DNA of 16,897 nt from Chloroflexota bacterium (GTDB lineage: Bacteria > Chloroflexota > Dehalococcoidia > Dehalococcoidales > RBG-16-60-22): NCBI GenBank assembly GCA_016190585.1, contig JACPQH010000033.1, positions 1-16,897 on the forward strand, in the 5' to 3' direction. Below, piece by piece: positions 7,273 through 14,029 of the stretch (positions are counted from its first letter, which is position 1; each line of letters begins with the position of its first letter). The position numbers and the translations under genes were made by a program. The notes beneath the pieces are model-generated. The model was not told where the DNA came from. It made no database searches and saw nothing but the letters and a program-made list of their open reading frames with translations.

Positions 7273-8517
7273 ATGCTAAAGATTGACAAGGTCTTGCTGG
7301 CCCTGGGTATGGGCGCCTTCTTCTTCGACGACGAGGAAGCCATCAAGCGGGGAGCGGTGCAGGACGGGTTCATCTACCCGGGCAAGCCGCTGACGCCGGG
7401 ATACACCGCCATCCGCATGCCGGCCGAGCAGGTGCTGGTCATGTTCGTGCTGAGTGACGGCCAGGTAGCCTACGGCGATTGCATCCAGCAGCAGCACTCC
7501 GGGCGGGCGGGGCGGGACGCCCTGCGGCCGTCTGCGGAGATTATGGAAACCATAAGGACGCATTACGTACCCCGGCTGGAAGGGCGGGAGCTCACAAGCT
7601 TTCGGTCGCTGGCGGCAGAGATCGACGCCGTCCGGGTCAACGGAGAGCGGCCGCACGTCGGCATTCCCTACGGCCTGACGCAGGCCCTGCTCGACGCCCT
7701 GGCCAAGAGCCAGAGAAAGACCATGGCCGAGGTGCTGGCCGGGGAGTACCATACCGAGGTGGCGGACCAGCCGGTGCCGCTAGCGCCCCAGGCCGCCGAC
7801 GACTGGTACCTGAACAGCGACAAGATGATCCTGAAGCGGGCGCCGGTAATGCCCAATCCGCTGTGCCGCACCCGGAAGCAGTTCGAGGAGCTGCCGGAGT
7901 TCATCACCTGGCTGAAGGACCGCATCGCCAGGCTGGCCGGCGCCGATTATCAGCCCACCTTTTTCTTTGATTTCTACGGCTCGGTGGGCTTCTTCCTGGA
8001 CGGCGACATGAGCAAGATCGTCGGGTATCTCGCCCGGCTCGAAGAGACGTCCCGGCCTTATAACCTGATCGTGGAAGACCCCATTATCGTCAACACGACC
8101 AAGAAAGACCAGCTCCAGGCCGTCCAGGGGATGCGCGCGGCCTTACAGCGGGCGGGACTGCGCATGAAGCTGGTCGCCGATGAGTGGGTGACCAGCTTCG
8201 ATGATATCAAGATGTACGCCGAGGCCGGGGCGATGGATATATACGGGACGCACCCCATGGACCTGGGCGGCCTGAACAACTTCGTCGAGGCGAGCATCTT
8301 CTGTCACGAGCACGGTGTCGAGACCTGGCTGGGCGGCACCTGCGCCGGCACAGAGCGCAGCAGCCAGATGCGCTGTCATATCGCGCTGGCGACCCGGGCG
8401 TCATTCATGCTACCGGGGCCGGGCATGGGCGTTGACGAGGCCATATCCATCGCGATCAACGAGATGCAGCGCACGCTCGCCCTGATACAGTACCGGAAGG
8501 CACGAGAGCCGGCCTAA
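7273..8517 (+). CDS. Methylaspartate ammonia-lyase-like enolase-superfamily protein with altered active site
   Basis: 414 aa, collinear with methylaspartate ammonia-lyase (MAL, EC 4.3.1.2) from FFFDDEEAIKRGA to GMGVDEAISIAINEM, the usual MAL length. Mg ligands of the enolase fold are kept: Asp233 (FFDFYG), Glu268 (VEDP) and Asp303 (VADEW). Substrate-site positions Gln74, Gln173 and Thr356-Cys357 (GGTC) are also kept. The MAL acid/base pair is not: the His of LPHAL is Asn195 (MPNPL). The Lys of the QIKTPDLGG strand is replaced in DIYGTHPMDLGG, which has Gly325 at that place and two extra residues. Ordinary 3-methylaspartate deamination is therefore unlikely. It may be a different lyase, racemase or binding protein; Tyr324 and His327 are candidates for replacement groups. 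GGAGGTGG (7260-7267) fixes the start at 7273. The gene has its own promoter and converges on the cupredoxin gene with one base between stops. Confidence 0.85.
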   Translation: MLKIDKVLLALGMGAFFFDDEEAIKRGAVQDGFIYPGKPLTPGYTAIRMPAEQVLVMFVLSDGQVAYGDCIQQQHSGRAGRDALRPSAEIMETIRTHYVPRLEGRELTSFRSLAAEIDAVRVNGERPHVGIPYGLTQALLDALAKSQRKTMAEVLAGEYHTEVADQPVPLAPQAADDWYLNSDKMILKRAPVMPNPLCRTRKQFEELPEFITWLKDRIARLAGADYQPTFFFDFYGSVGFFLDGDMSKIVGYLARLEETSRPYNLIVEDPIIVNTTKKDQLQAVQGMRAALQRAGLRMKLVADEWVTSFDDIKMYAEAGAMDIYGTHPMDLGGLNNFVEASIFCHEHGVETWLGGTCAGTERSSQMRCHIALATRASFMLPGPGMGVDEAISIAINEMQRTLALIQYRKAREPA

Positions 8518-8518
8518 G

Positions 8519-8893
8519 CTACTCTACGACCACGGAGCCCTGCATGAAAGGGTGGGGCGTGCAGTGATAGGTGAAGGTCCCGGCGCTGGCAAAGGTGCGC
8601 CGGTAGGTGGCGTTCTGGGCCAGGCTGCCGCTGTTAAACAGGCCGGGGGTGTCGCTGGTTACGGTGTGCACCGTTCCGTCGTTATTGGTCCAGGTGACGG
8701 TATCGCCGGCCTTGATGGTTATCGTGGCCGGCACGAAGGCGAAGTTGGACATGACGACGGAATTTTCCGAAGCCGGCGGCGGGGAGGACAGGGTGGGGGC
8801 AGGGCTGGAGCCTCCGGAACAGGCCGCGAATAGCGGCAGCAACCCGAGTACCAGGGATAGTGCGATCAACGGCCTGATTGTAGCTCGTGCCAT
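8519..8893 (-). CDS. Cupredoxin (plastocyanin/amicyanin-like) lipoprotein
   Basis: 124 aa type 1 copper protein, probably a membrane-tethered electron carrier on the outer face. The signal peptide ends in the lipobox LFAAC (Cys25), followed by a Ser/Pro linker. The cupredoxin fold follows, with FAFVPATITIKAGDTVTWTN and a complete ligand set: His76 (TVHTV), then Cys111, His114 and Met117 in HCTPHPFM. The short C-x2-H-x2-M loop is of the amicyanin/plastocyanin-like kind. The ATG at 8893 has GGAGGAGG just upstream; the longer in-frame extension to 8962 would put 23 residues in front of the signal and is rejected. It is a plausible partner for c-type cytochromes or a copper enzyme, but no oxidase is in view. 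Confidence 0.88.
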   Translation of the reverse strand: MARATIRPLIALSLVLGLLPLFAACSGGSSPAPTLSSPPPASENSVVMSNFAFVPATITIKAGDTVTWTNNDGTVHTVTSDTPGLFNSGSLAQNATYRRTFASAGTFTYHCTPHPFMQGSVVVE

Positions 8894-9093
8894 GCCGTCC
8901 TCCTCCGTTATTTTAGCGCTTGGCTTGCCTGATAACCGGCCTGGTATGAGCCAACGGCGCACTACCCGCGGCCGAAAAGCTTTTTAACCAGGTACCGGCG
9001 GCGTTCCTGGGTCCCGATTAATTATACCCTCAACCTGGCTGTCTCCCGCAAGGGTGTGGACCTTATTAATCGGTCTTGGTTGCTGACAGCTTA

Positions 9094-9176
9094 CCTCACC
9101 CCAAACCCCTCTCCATCCTGAAATGTGTTGCCGCTGCACTACCGCCAAACATGGAGCGGGGGACCCAGGGGTGAGG
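9094..9176. repeat. Palindromic repeat, REP-like, copy 2
   Basis: The left arm 9094-9116 begins CCTCACCCC and ends TCTCCAT. The right arm 9151-9176 begins ATGGAG and ends GGGGTGAGG. The outer 9 bp and inner 5-6 bp pair exactly, with mismatches between, around a 34-base loop. The arm sequence is shared with the palindrome at 3881-3952, which suggests a dispersed family in this genome. Confidence 0.6.
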
Positions 9177-9226
9177 TTGCTTGACAATCTCAACCTAGAT
9201 TGAGTAGAACCCTCATGTTGTTCGCC

Positions 9227-9255
9227 TTGCCCGGTTAATGCCGTTTTGCTATACT
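9227..9255 (+). promoter_or_regulatory. Promoter of tRNA-Glu
   Basis: TTGCCC (9227-9232) and TATACT (9250-9255) are separated by exactly 17 bases. Initiation near 9262 would leave almost no leader before the mature tRNA end at 9264, as is common for single tRNA genes. Confidence 0.7.
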
Positions 9256-9263
9256 TACGGTAC

Positions 9264-9339
9264 GCCCCCATCGTCTAGTGGACTAGGACACTGGCCTTTC
9301 AAGCCGGCAACAGCGATTCGAATTCGCTTGGGGGCGCCA
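9264..9339 (+). tRNA. tRNA-Glu (anticodon TTC), CCA encoded
   Basis: A complete 76-base cloverleaf. The acceptor GCCCCCA pairs with TGGGGGC. The D arm GTC/GAC has loop TAGTGGACTAG, and the anticodon stem CTGGC/GCCGG has loop CTTTCAA, with anticodon TTC at 9298-9300. The T arm AGCGA/TCGCT has loop TTCGAAT. The discriminator is G9336 and CCA is encoded at 9337-9339. No T-run terminator follows; the next gene is on the opposite strand 72 bases away. Confidence 0.97.
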
Positions 9340-9411
9340 TGTCCACCTCTGGCCCACGAACACACCTGCCGGTTATCAGGTCACTCACCGGGCTGTTGCC
9401 GTTCGCTGTTC

Positions 9412-10704
9412 TCAAGCGGCTCCGGCGGGCGTCTGCCGGTAGACCCGGTTGGCCGGCCGCCTTCCCATCATCACGATAAGCGCCAGCGCCAGGACGACGG
9501 CCGCCGCCGCCGTGAGGAAAGCCAGCTCGTAGCTGTTCGTTATGTCAAATATCTTGCCGCCCGTCCAGGCGCCCAGCGCCCCGCCGATGCAGGCGCCGGC
9601 CTGCAGTATCCCCACCAGCATCACCCGGAGGCCGAAGAACTTGCCGATAAGCGCGCTCTGCTGGGGCATTTCGGCGCCGTAGGAGAAGCCGTAGACCATG
9701 GCAAAAAGATAGAACACCCACATGTCCCGGGCGAACACCAGCAGCACCAGGCTCGGCGCGATGCCCAGGCAGGCGATCACCAGCGTTTTCATGTTCCCGA
9801 TGCGGTCCGAAGCGGCCCCCATGAGGACGCGGCCGATAAAGCCGCTCAAACCGACGCCGCTGATAATCGTCGCGGCCACCAGCGGCGCGATACCCAGGTC
9901 GGTGGCGTAGTTGACCACGTGAACGACAATCATCTGGTTGACAAAGGTGAACAGGGCGAATATGACGAAGAGCATCCATAAGGTGCGCGTGCGGATGGCG
10001 GCGAGGAGCGCCGCGCCGGCGCCCGGCTCCCCGGTCCTGGCCTTCCCCGGAGAGTATATGTCGGGCCCCGCCGCCGGCGCGCCGTAGGGTCGCAGGCCCA
10101 TCTGCTCCGGCCGGCGCCGCAGGACGAAAGCGCCGGAGACAAAGACGGCGCCGACAGCCGCCCCCAGTACCAGGTAGGCATTCGACCAGCCGTAGGCGAG
10201 TATCAGGCTCGAAATCGTCATGACCCCGATGAGCTGCCCCAGGCACATGCCGGCGACGCCGATCCCCAGCGCCAGGCCGCGGCGCTTGACGAACCAGCGG
10301 CTGGTCGCGATGCCGGTTACCGGCAGGGTGGCGCACAGCCCGATGCCGGTGAGAATGGAATAGGTCAGGTACATCTGCCAGAGGGCCGTGATCTGGCTGG
10401 TCAGTATCAGGCCCGCCCCGGCAAGCACCCCAACCACGCCCAGGACCCGCGCCGGTCCGAAACGGTCCGCCAGCCAGCCGGCAGCCACCGAGGCAAAGCC
10501 GATAGAGAGCATGTACACTGACTGTAGCCCGGAGGTGTTCGCCCGCGTCCAGCCGAAATCAGCCGCCAGCGGCTTGAAGAACACGCCGAAGCTGCTGGTC
10601 ACCGTCGCCTGCATGCCCAGCATCATCATGCTGGCGCCGACGATGAGCCATCCGTGGAAGAACCGGGCGCGAACCGACTGGTTTAACTTGCGGGTTATGG
10701 TCAC
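9412..10704 (-). CDS. MFS transporter, monocarboxylate/oxalate-formate antiporter-like
   Basis: 430 aa major facilitator with 12 predicted membrane helices in two sets of six and a hydrophilic central loop (about residues 195-235). The N-terminal FFHGWLIVGASMMMLG and the motif-A-like GWLADRFGPARV after helix 2 are typical of the OFA/MCT-like group, whose known members carry oxalate, formate, lactate or pyruvate. A second motif-A copy, GRVLMGAASDRIG, starts the C-terminal half. The start is taken as the GTG at 10704 (reading leftward), although no strong ribosome binding site precedes it, so a slightly internal start cannot be excluded. The gene is monocistronic, divergent from the histidine kinase gene. 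The substrate is unknown; a small organic acid is likely. Confidence 0.88.
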   Translation of the reverse strand: MTITRKLNQSVRARFFHGWLIVGASMMMLGMQATVTSSFGVFFKPLAADFGWTRANTSGLQSVYMLSIGFASVAAGWLADRFGPARVLGVVGVLAGAGLILTSQITALWQMYLTYSILTGIGLCATLPVTGIATSRWFVKRRGLALGIGVAGMCLGQLIGVMTISSLILAYGWSNAYLVLGAAVGAVFVSGAFVLRRRPEQMGLRPYGAPAAGPDIYSPGKARTGEPGAGAALLAAIRTRTLWMLFVIFALFTFVNQMIVVHVVNYATDLGIAPLVAATIISGVGLSGFIGRVLMGAASDRIGNMKTLVIACLGIAPSLVLLVFARDMWVFYLFAMVYGFSYGAEMPQQSALIGKFFGLRVMLVGILQAGACIGGALGAWTGGKIFDITNSYELAFLTAAAAVVLALALIVMMGRRPANRVYRQTPAGAA

Positions 10705-10718
10705 GTTTTGAGCTTAAC

Positions 10719-10760
10719 AATATAATGCGGGCTCGCCGTTGTCAATCGCCGGGCGAGCCC
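10719..10760 (-). promoter_or_regulatory. Possible promoter of the MFS gene with overlapping inverted repeat
   Basis: On the minus strand TTGACA (10745-10740) is followed after a short 15-base spacer by TATATT (10724-10719), ending 14 bases before the GTG. The perfect 9-bp inverted repeat GGGCTCGCC (10729-10737) and GGCGAGCCC (10752-10760) brackets the -35 hexamer, a position where a dimeric repressor could block the promoter. It could equally be a plain hairpin. Confidence 0.4.
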
Positions 10761-10791
10761 GGCGCGGTCAATGATGACCGGAGCATCGCTA

Positions 10792-10819
10792 TGGACTTAT
10801 CTTGGCTATTTGCTATAAT
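10792..10819 (+). promoter_or_regulatory. Probable promoter of the kinase-regulator operon
   Basis: A perfect TATAAT lies at 10814-10819, with TGGACT (4 of 6 matches to TTGACA) 16 bases upstream at 10792-10797. Initiation near 10826 gives a leader of about 36 bases to the TTG start at 10862. It lies in the divergent spacer with the MFS gene. Confidence 0.55.
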
Positions 10820-10861
10820 ATCACCATCGGTTTTCCGGCCGGGGCGCGGCGGGGGTTAAGC

Positions 10862-13114
10862 TTGTCCTTCCTGAAAAATCTAACGCTGGGGAATAAAATT
10901 ATCCTTTTTACCAGCCTGGGGCTGGTGCTGGGCATCGGCGTGCTGGGCTTCCTGGGTATTCACGCCGTGAACCAGGCCACCGATGTCATGCTCCAGGACC
11001 GGCTGACCACCGCCGGGCTGGTGGCCGACCATATCGACGAGACCCTGTCCTACACCCTCGGGGAGCTGGAGCACACCGCCCAGGCCATCGAGGCGAACCG
11101 CGATGAGACCATCCTGGCGGAGCAGTTCGCTGAGCTTGAGAATACCTTCTCCCGCCTGGCCATTGTTATTCATAGCATCTATTTCCTCGACGCCGGCGGG
11201 CGGGTGGTGAAACCGGATGACCTCGCCGGCCTGGACCTGTCCGCGCTGACCGCGGTAGCGCAGGCCATCGCGCGGGACAAGGCGACCATCACCAGCCTGG
11301 ACCGCGCGCCGCGGGACGGCACCCCGGTCTTTTTCCTGATAAGCCCGGTCGGCGGGGCGCGCGGGGAAAAGGGCTACCTGGCGCTCGCCATTGACCCGGC
11401 GAAATCGAGCATCGGCGGTTTCGTCCAGCCCATCCGTCTCGGCCGCAGCGGTTACGTCGAGATCGTTGACCAGAACGGCCTGGTGGTGGCGCGCACCGAG
11501 CCGGGGCCGAAACTGGCCTCTTTCGAGCAGAGCGACCACAGCGGGCGCTTCGCCCAGTTGATAACCGCCGGCAAACCCACCCAGGGCGTCTGCCATACCT
11601 GCCACGAGCCGCAGCAGAAGGTAGAGAGGAAGGACGTCCTGGCTTTCGTGCCGCTGGCCCGGGCGAGCTGGGGCGTCGCCATCCGGCAGTCGGAAGAGGA
11701 AGCGCTGACGCCCGCCCGGGAGCTGCGCCAGAGCCTCTTCCTGTTCGGCGCCGGCCTGACCGTGGCCGCCCTGATATTCGTCCTGATAACCACCCGGGAC
11801 GTCGGGCGCCGCCTGGCGATGCTCACCGCGGCTTCCCGGAGGTTCGCCGACGGCGACCTGATGAGCCCGGTCTCCGCCTCCGGCAACGACGAGATCGGCA
11901 TCCTGTCCCGCAGCTTCAACGAGATGCGGGTCAAGCTGCGTAAGTCCTACTCCGAGCTGGAGCAAAAGACCAGCGAGCTGTCATCCCTGCTGTCGGTTTC
12001 CGAGATTATGAACTCCAATCGGGAGCTGCCCGGCCTGCTCAAGGCCGTGCTGGACAAGGCGGTCGAGGTCATACCGGGCGCGGAGGCCGGCCTGCTGCTG
12101 CTGCCCGGGGACGGCGCCACCCTCAAGGTCGAATGCGTGTCCGGCCTGAGCCCGGGCACCTTCCCCGAGTTCGTCAGCGAAGGCAAGGTCGGCATCGAGG
12201 AGCTGAAAAAGTCGCTGGCCCCGGGGAACCTGCCCAAAAACTGCATCTATGCCGGGGTCGCCCGGGAGCGCGGCCTCATCATCATGGTCAATTTCCGCGA
12301 GGACGGCGCTTTTTCGGGCTCCGACCGGCGCCTCCTCCAGGCCATCGCCGATGACATCTCCCTGGTGCTGGAAAAGGCCCGCCTGACCGAAGAGGCCGAG
12401 CAGGCCCGCGCCTGGTACGAGGCCGACCGGCTGCGCTCCGAGTTCATCTCCTCGGTGTCGCACGAGCTCCGCACGCCGCTCACCCTGATAAAAGGCTACT
12501 CCACCTCGCTGCTGCGCCAGGATACCACCTGGGACGACCAGAGCCGCCGCGAGTTTCTCCAGATTATCGACGACAAGACCGACGAGCTCCGCGACCTCAT
12601 CGACAAGCTGCTGGAATCGGCCAAGCTCGAAGCGGGCGTCGTCCGGCTGGAGAAAGAGCCCGTGCTTATTCCCCGGATGGCGCGGAAGGTGGTCGAGGAG
12701 ATATCGATCCGGGCGCGCAACCACCGTTTCACCCTGGACTTCGTGAAATCCTTCCCGGTGGTCGAGGCCGATACCCGCTGCATCCGGCAGATTCTCCAGA
12801 ACCTGGTAGAGAACGCCGTGAAGTACTCGCCGGAGGGCAGCGAGATTACCATCGGCGGCCAACCGGCGGCGGATGGCGTCACGGTAAGCGTCACGGACAA
12901 CGGCATCGGCATACCCCTCGAGCACCAGGGCAAGATTTTCGACCGTTTCTACCGGGTGAAAAACCGCACCATGCCCAATATCCCCGGCAGCGGACTGGGC
13001 CTGGCCATCGTCAGGGGTCACGTCGAGGCCCACGGCGGCAAGGTCTGGTTTGAGAGCGTCGCCGGGCGGGGCAGCAGCTTTTACTTCAGCCTGCCCGCCA
13101 TGAAAATCGAGTAA
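10862..13114 (+). CDS. Membrane sensor histidine kinase with extracytoplasmic c-type haem motif
   Basis: 750 aa. The order is: membrane helix (about 13-34), extracytoplasmic Cache-like sensor region (35-291), second helix (292-312), HAMP (313-365), GAF-like domain (about 385-520), HisKA with phospho-acceptor His534 in SSVSHELRTPL, and HATPase with Asn651 (NLVENAVKY), DNGIGIP, FDRFYR and GSGLGLAIV. The sensor contains Cache-type text (GYVEIVDQNGLVVART, then LARASWGVAIRQ). Between these it carries CHTCH (Cys244, Cys247, His248), a canonical CxxCH covalent haem c site on the outer side. It would sense redox state or a haem ligand. The TTG at 10862 follows GGGGG at good spacing; the in-frame TTG at 10802 lies upstream of the -10 element and is rejected. 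It is followed after 13 bases by its response regulator. Ligand and haem loading are inferred. Confidence 0.9.
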   Translation: MSFLKNLTLGNKIILFTSLGLVLGIGVLGFLGIHAVNQATDVMLQDRLTTAGLVADHIDETLSYTLGELEHTAQAIEANRDETILAEQFAELENTFSRLAIVIHSIYFLDAGGRVVKPDDLAGLDLSALTAVAQAIARDKATITSLDRAPRDGTPVFFLISPVGGARGEKGYLALAIDPAKSSIGGFVQPIRLGRSGYVEIVDQNGLVVARTEPGPKLASFEQSDHSGRFAQLITAGKPTQGVCHTCHEPQQKVERKDVLAFVPLARASWGVAIRQSEEEALTPARELRQSLFLFGAGLTVAALIFVLITTRDVGRRLAMLTAASRRFADGDLMSPVSASGNDEIGILSRSFNEMRVKLRKSYSELEQKTSELSSLLSVSEIMNSNRELPGLLKAVLDKAVEVIPGAEAGLLLLPGDGATLKVECVSGLSPGTFPEFVSEGKVGIEELKKSLAPGNLPKNCIYAGVARERGLIIMVNFREDGAFSGSDRRLLQAIADDISLVLEKARLTEEAEQARAWYEADRLRSEFISSVSHELRTPLTLIKGYSTSLLRQDTTWDDQSRREFLQIIDDKTDELRDLIDKLLESAKLEAGVVRLEKEPVLIPRMARKVVEEISIRARNHRFTLDFVKSFPVVEADTRCIRQILQNLVENAVKYSPEGSEITIGGQPAADGVTVSVTDNGIGIPLEHQGKIFDRFYRVKNRTMPNIPGSGLGLAIVRGHVEAHGGKVWFESVAGRGSSFYFSLPAMKIE

Positions 13115-13127
13115 GAGGAAGAGACAA

Positions 13128-13829
13128 GTGGATAAAATTACGATTCTGCTCATCGACGACGACCCGCAGCTCATCCGGCTGGTGCGGGCCAACCTGGAGA
13201 GGCTGGGCTACCGCATCCTCATCGCGATGGAGGCAGGCTCGGCCCTGCAGCTCGTGGAGACGGAAAGCCCCGACCTGATCCTGCTGGACATCATGCTGCC
13301 GGAGTTGGACGGCTACAACGTCTGCCAGCGCATCCGCGAGTTCTCCTCGGTGCCGATCATCATGCTGACCGCCAAGGTTGAAGACACCGACAAGGTCAAG
13401 GGCCTGAAATCGGGCGCGGACGATTACATCACCAAACCCTTCAACGTCCAGGAGCTGCTCGCCCGGATCGAGGCGGTACTGCGGCGCGCCGGCCCGTCAC
13501 AGGAATCGAAAACGCGCCCGAGCTTTGCCTGCGGGGATATCCGCGTGGACTTTACCCAGCGGCGGGTCATGGTGCGGGGGCAGGAGGTCTCGCTGACGCT
13601 TACCGAGTACAAGCTCCTGTCCCAACTGGTCAACAACGCCGGGCGGGTGATGCTGCACAAGGAGCTGTTGACGCGCATCTGGGGCGCGGAGTACCAGGAC
13701 GAGCTGGACTACCTGCGCGCCTATATCTCTCACCTCCGGCAGAAGCTGGAACAGGACCCCCATCAGCCACGGTATATCCTGTCCAAACCGGGCATCGGCT
13801 ACATGTTCATCAGCCCCGCCGAGTCATAG
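13128..13829 (+). CDS. OmpR/PhoB-family response regulator
   Basis: 233 aa DNA-binding regulator. The receiver domain (residues 1-120) has the acidic pocket Asp10-Asp11, phospho-acceptor Asp54 (LLDIMLP), Thr81 and Lys103 (TKPF). The C-terminal winged helix (about 138-230) has the typical LTLTEYKLLSQLV, a transactivation loop near RIWGAEYQDELDYL, and the wing ending RYILSKPGIGYMF. The start is the GTG at 13128, preceded by GAGGAAGAG. It is co-transcribed with the kinase and ends at a terminator. Its likely targets are the TTTTCAT boxes just downstream (13877-13971), because PhoB-type regulators bind 11-bp direct repeats. This target assignment is inference. Confidence 0.95.
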   Translation: MDKITILLIDDDPQLIRLVRANLERLGYRILIAMEAGSALQLVETESPDLILLDIMLPELDGYNVCQRIREFSSVPIIMLTAKVEDTDKVKGLKSGADDYITKPFNVQELLARIEAVLRRAGPSQESKTRPSFACGDIRVDFTQRRVMVRGQEVSLTLTEYKLLSQLVNNAGRVMLHKELLTRIWGAEYQDELDYLRAYISHLRQKLEQDPHQPRYILSKPGIGYMFISPAES

Positions 13830-13836
13830 TATAAAT

Positions 13837-13858
13837 ACCCCGTTTTGACCGGGGTTTT
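13837..13858 (+). terminator. Rho-independent terminator of the kinase-regulator operon
   Basis: The stem ACCCCG (13837-13842) pairs with CGGGGT (13850-13855) around loop TTTTGAC and is followed by a T-rich tract. It starts 7 bases after the regulator's stop codon, which makes the cytochrome operon a separate transcription unit. Confidence 0.75.
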
Positions 13859-13876
13859 AATTCTTATTTCACGATT

Positions 13877-13971
13877 TTTTCATATTTTTTTCATCTATGG
13901 CACCCTGATTTTCATGCTTTTTTCATTTCCCACTCGGTAAAATCCTTGTGGATATGAAAATTCTATGAATA
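13877..13971 (+). promoter_or_regulatory. Array of 11-bp-spaced TTTTCAT boxes: likely response-regulator operator
   Basis: Exact TTTTCAT copies begin at 13877, 13888, 13909 and 13920, with start-to-start spacings of 11, 21 and 11 bases. An inverted pair follows: ATGAAAA at 13954-13960 (exact complement) and ATGAATA at 13965-13971 (one mismatch), again 11 bases apart. Pairs of 7-bp half-sites with 4-bp gaps are the geometry of PhoB boxes, and OmpR/PhoB-family regulators bind such direct repeats as head-to-tail dimers. The two direct pairs lie upstream of and across the -35 position, and the inverted pair lies just after the predicted start site. Binding by the adjacent regulator is inferred. 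Confidence 0.65.
13938..13943 (+). promoter_or_regulatory. -10 element of the cytochrome operon promoter
   Basis: TAAAAT (5 of 6 to consensus) begins 12 bases after the last direct TTTTCAT box. The place of a -35 hexamer is occupied by the box pair, as in activator-dependent Pho-type promoters. Predicted initiation near 13950 leaves an 80-base leader before the ATG at 14030. Confidence 0.5.
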
Positions 13972-14029
13972 AAGGGTATCCAACTACAAGCGCCAGGAAT
14001 GGCCAAGCCGGCAACAGGGGGGCAAGCTT

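Larger units (their letters stand above)
8894..9263. other. 370-base gene-free spacer between the cupredoxin gene and tRNA-Glu
   Basis: This stretch holds the upstream region of the minus-strand cupredoxin gene, a palindromic repeat (9094-9176) and the tRNA promoter (9227-9255). A minus-strand TATAAT lies at 9021-9026, but the best upstream hexamer (TTGCGG) is 19 bases from it, so a cupredoxin promoter there is only tentative. A short palindrome containing CTCAACCTAGATTGAG sits at about 9189-9204. I see no coding frame with a ribosome binding site. Confidence 0.5.

Noticed and set aside
9264..9339. tRNA-Glu as the attachment site of an integrated element.
   Set aside because: No integrase gene and no repeated copy of the tRNA 3' end is visible in the window.
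9238..9981. A 247-codon plus-strand frame running through tRNA-Glu and opposite the MFS gene.
   Set aside because: It reads through the tRNA and then antisense to the transporter; composition is typical of a shadow frame.
10802..10861. A longer N terminus for the histidine kinase starting at TTG 10802.
   Set aside because: That codon lies upstream of the TATAAT at 10814-10819, and the TTG at 10862 has the ribosome binding site and precedes the membrane anchor directly.
11981..13192. A 403-codon minus-strand open frame opposite the histidine kinase.
   Set aside because: It is antisense to clear kinase domains and has no recognisable motif.
13877..13926. The TTTTCAT repeats as a CRISPR array or slippage tract.
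   Set aside because: The units are only 7 bp, there are no spacer-length inserts, and the 11/21/11 phasing fits a regulator operator.
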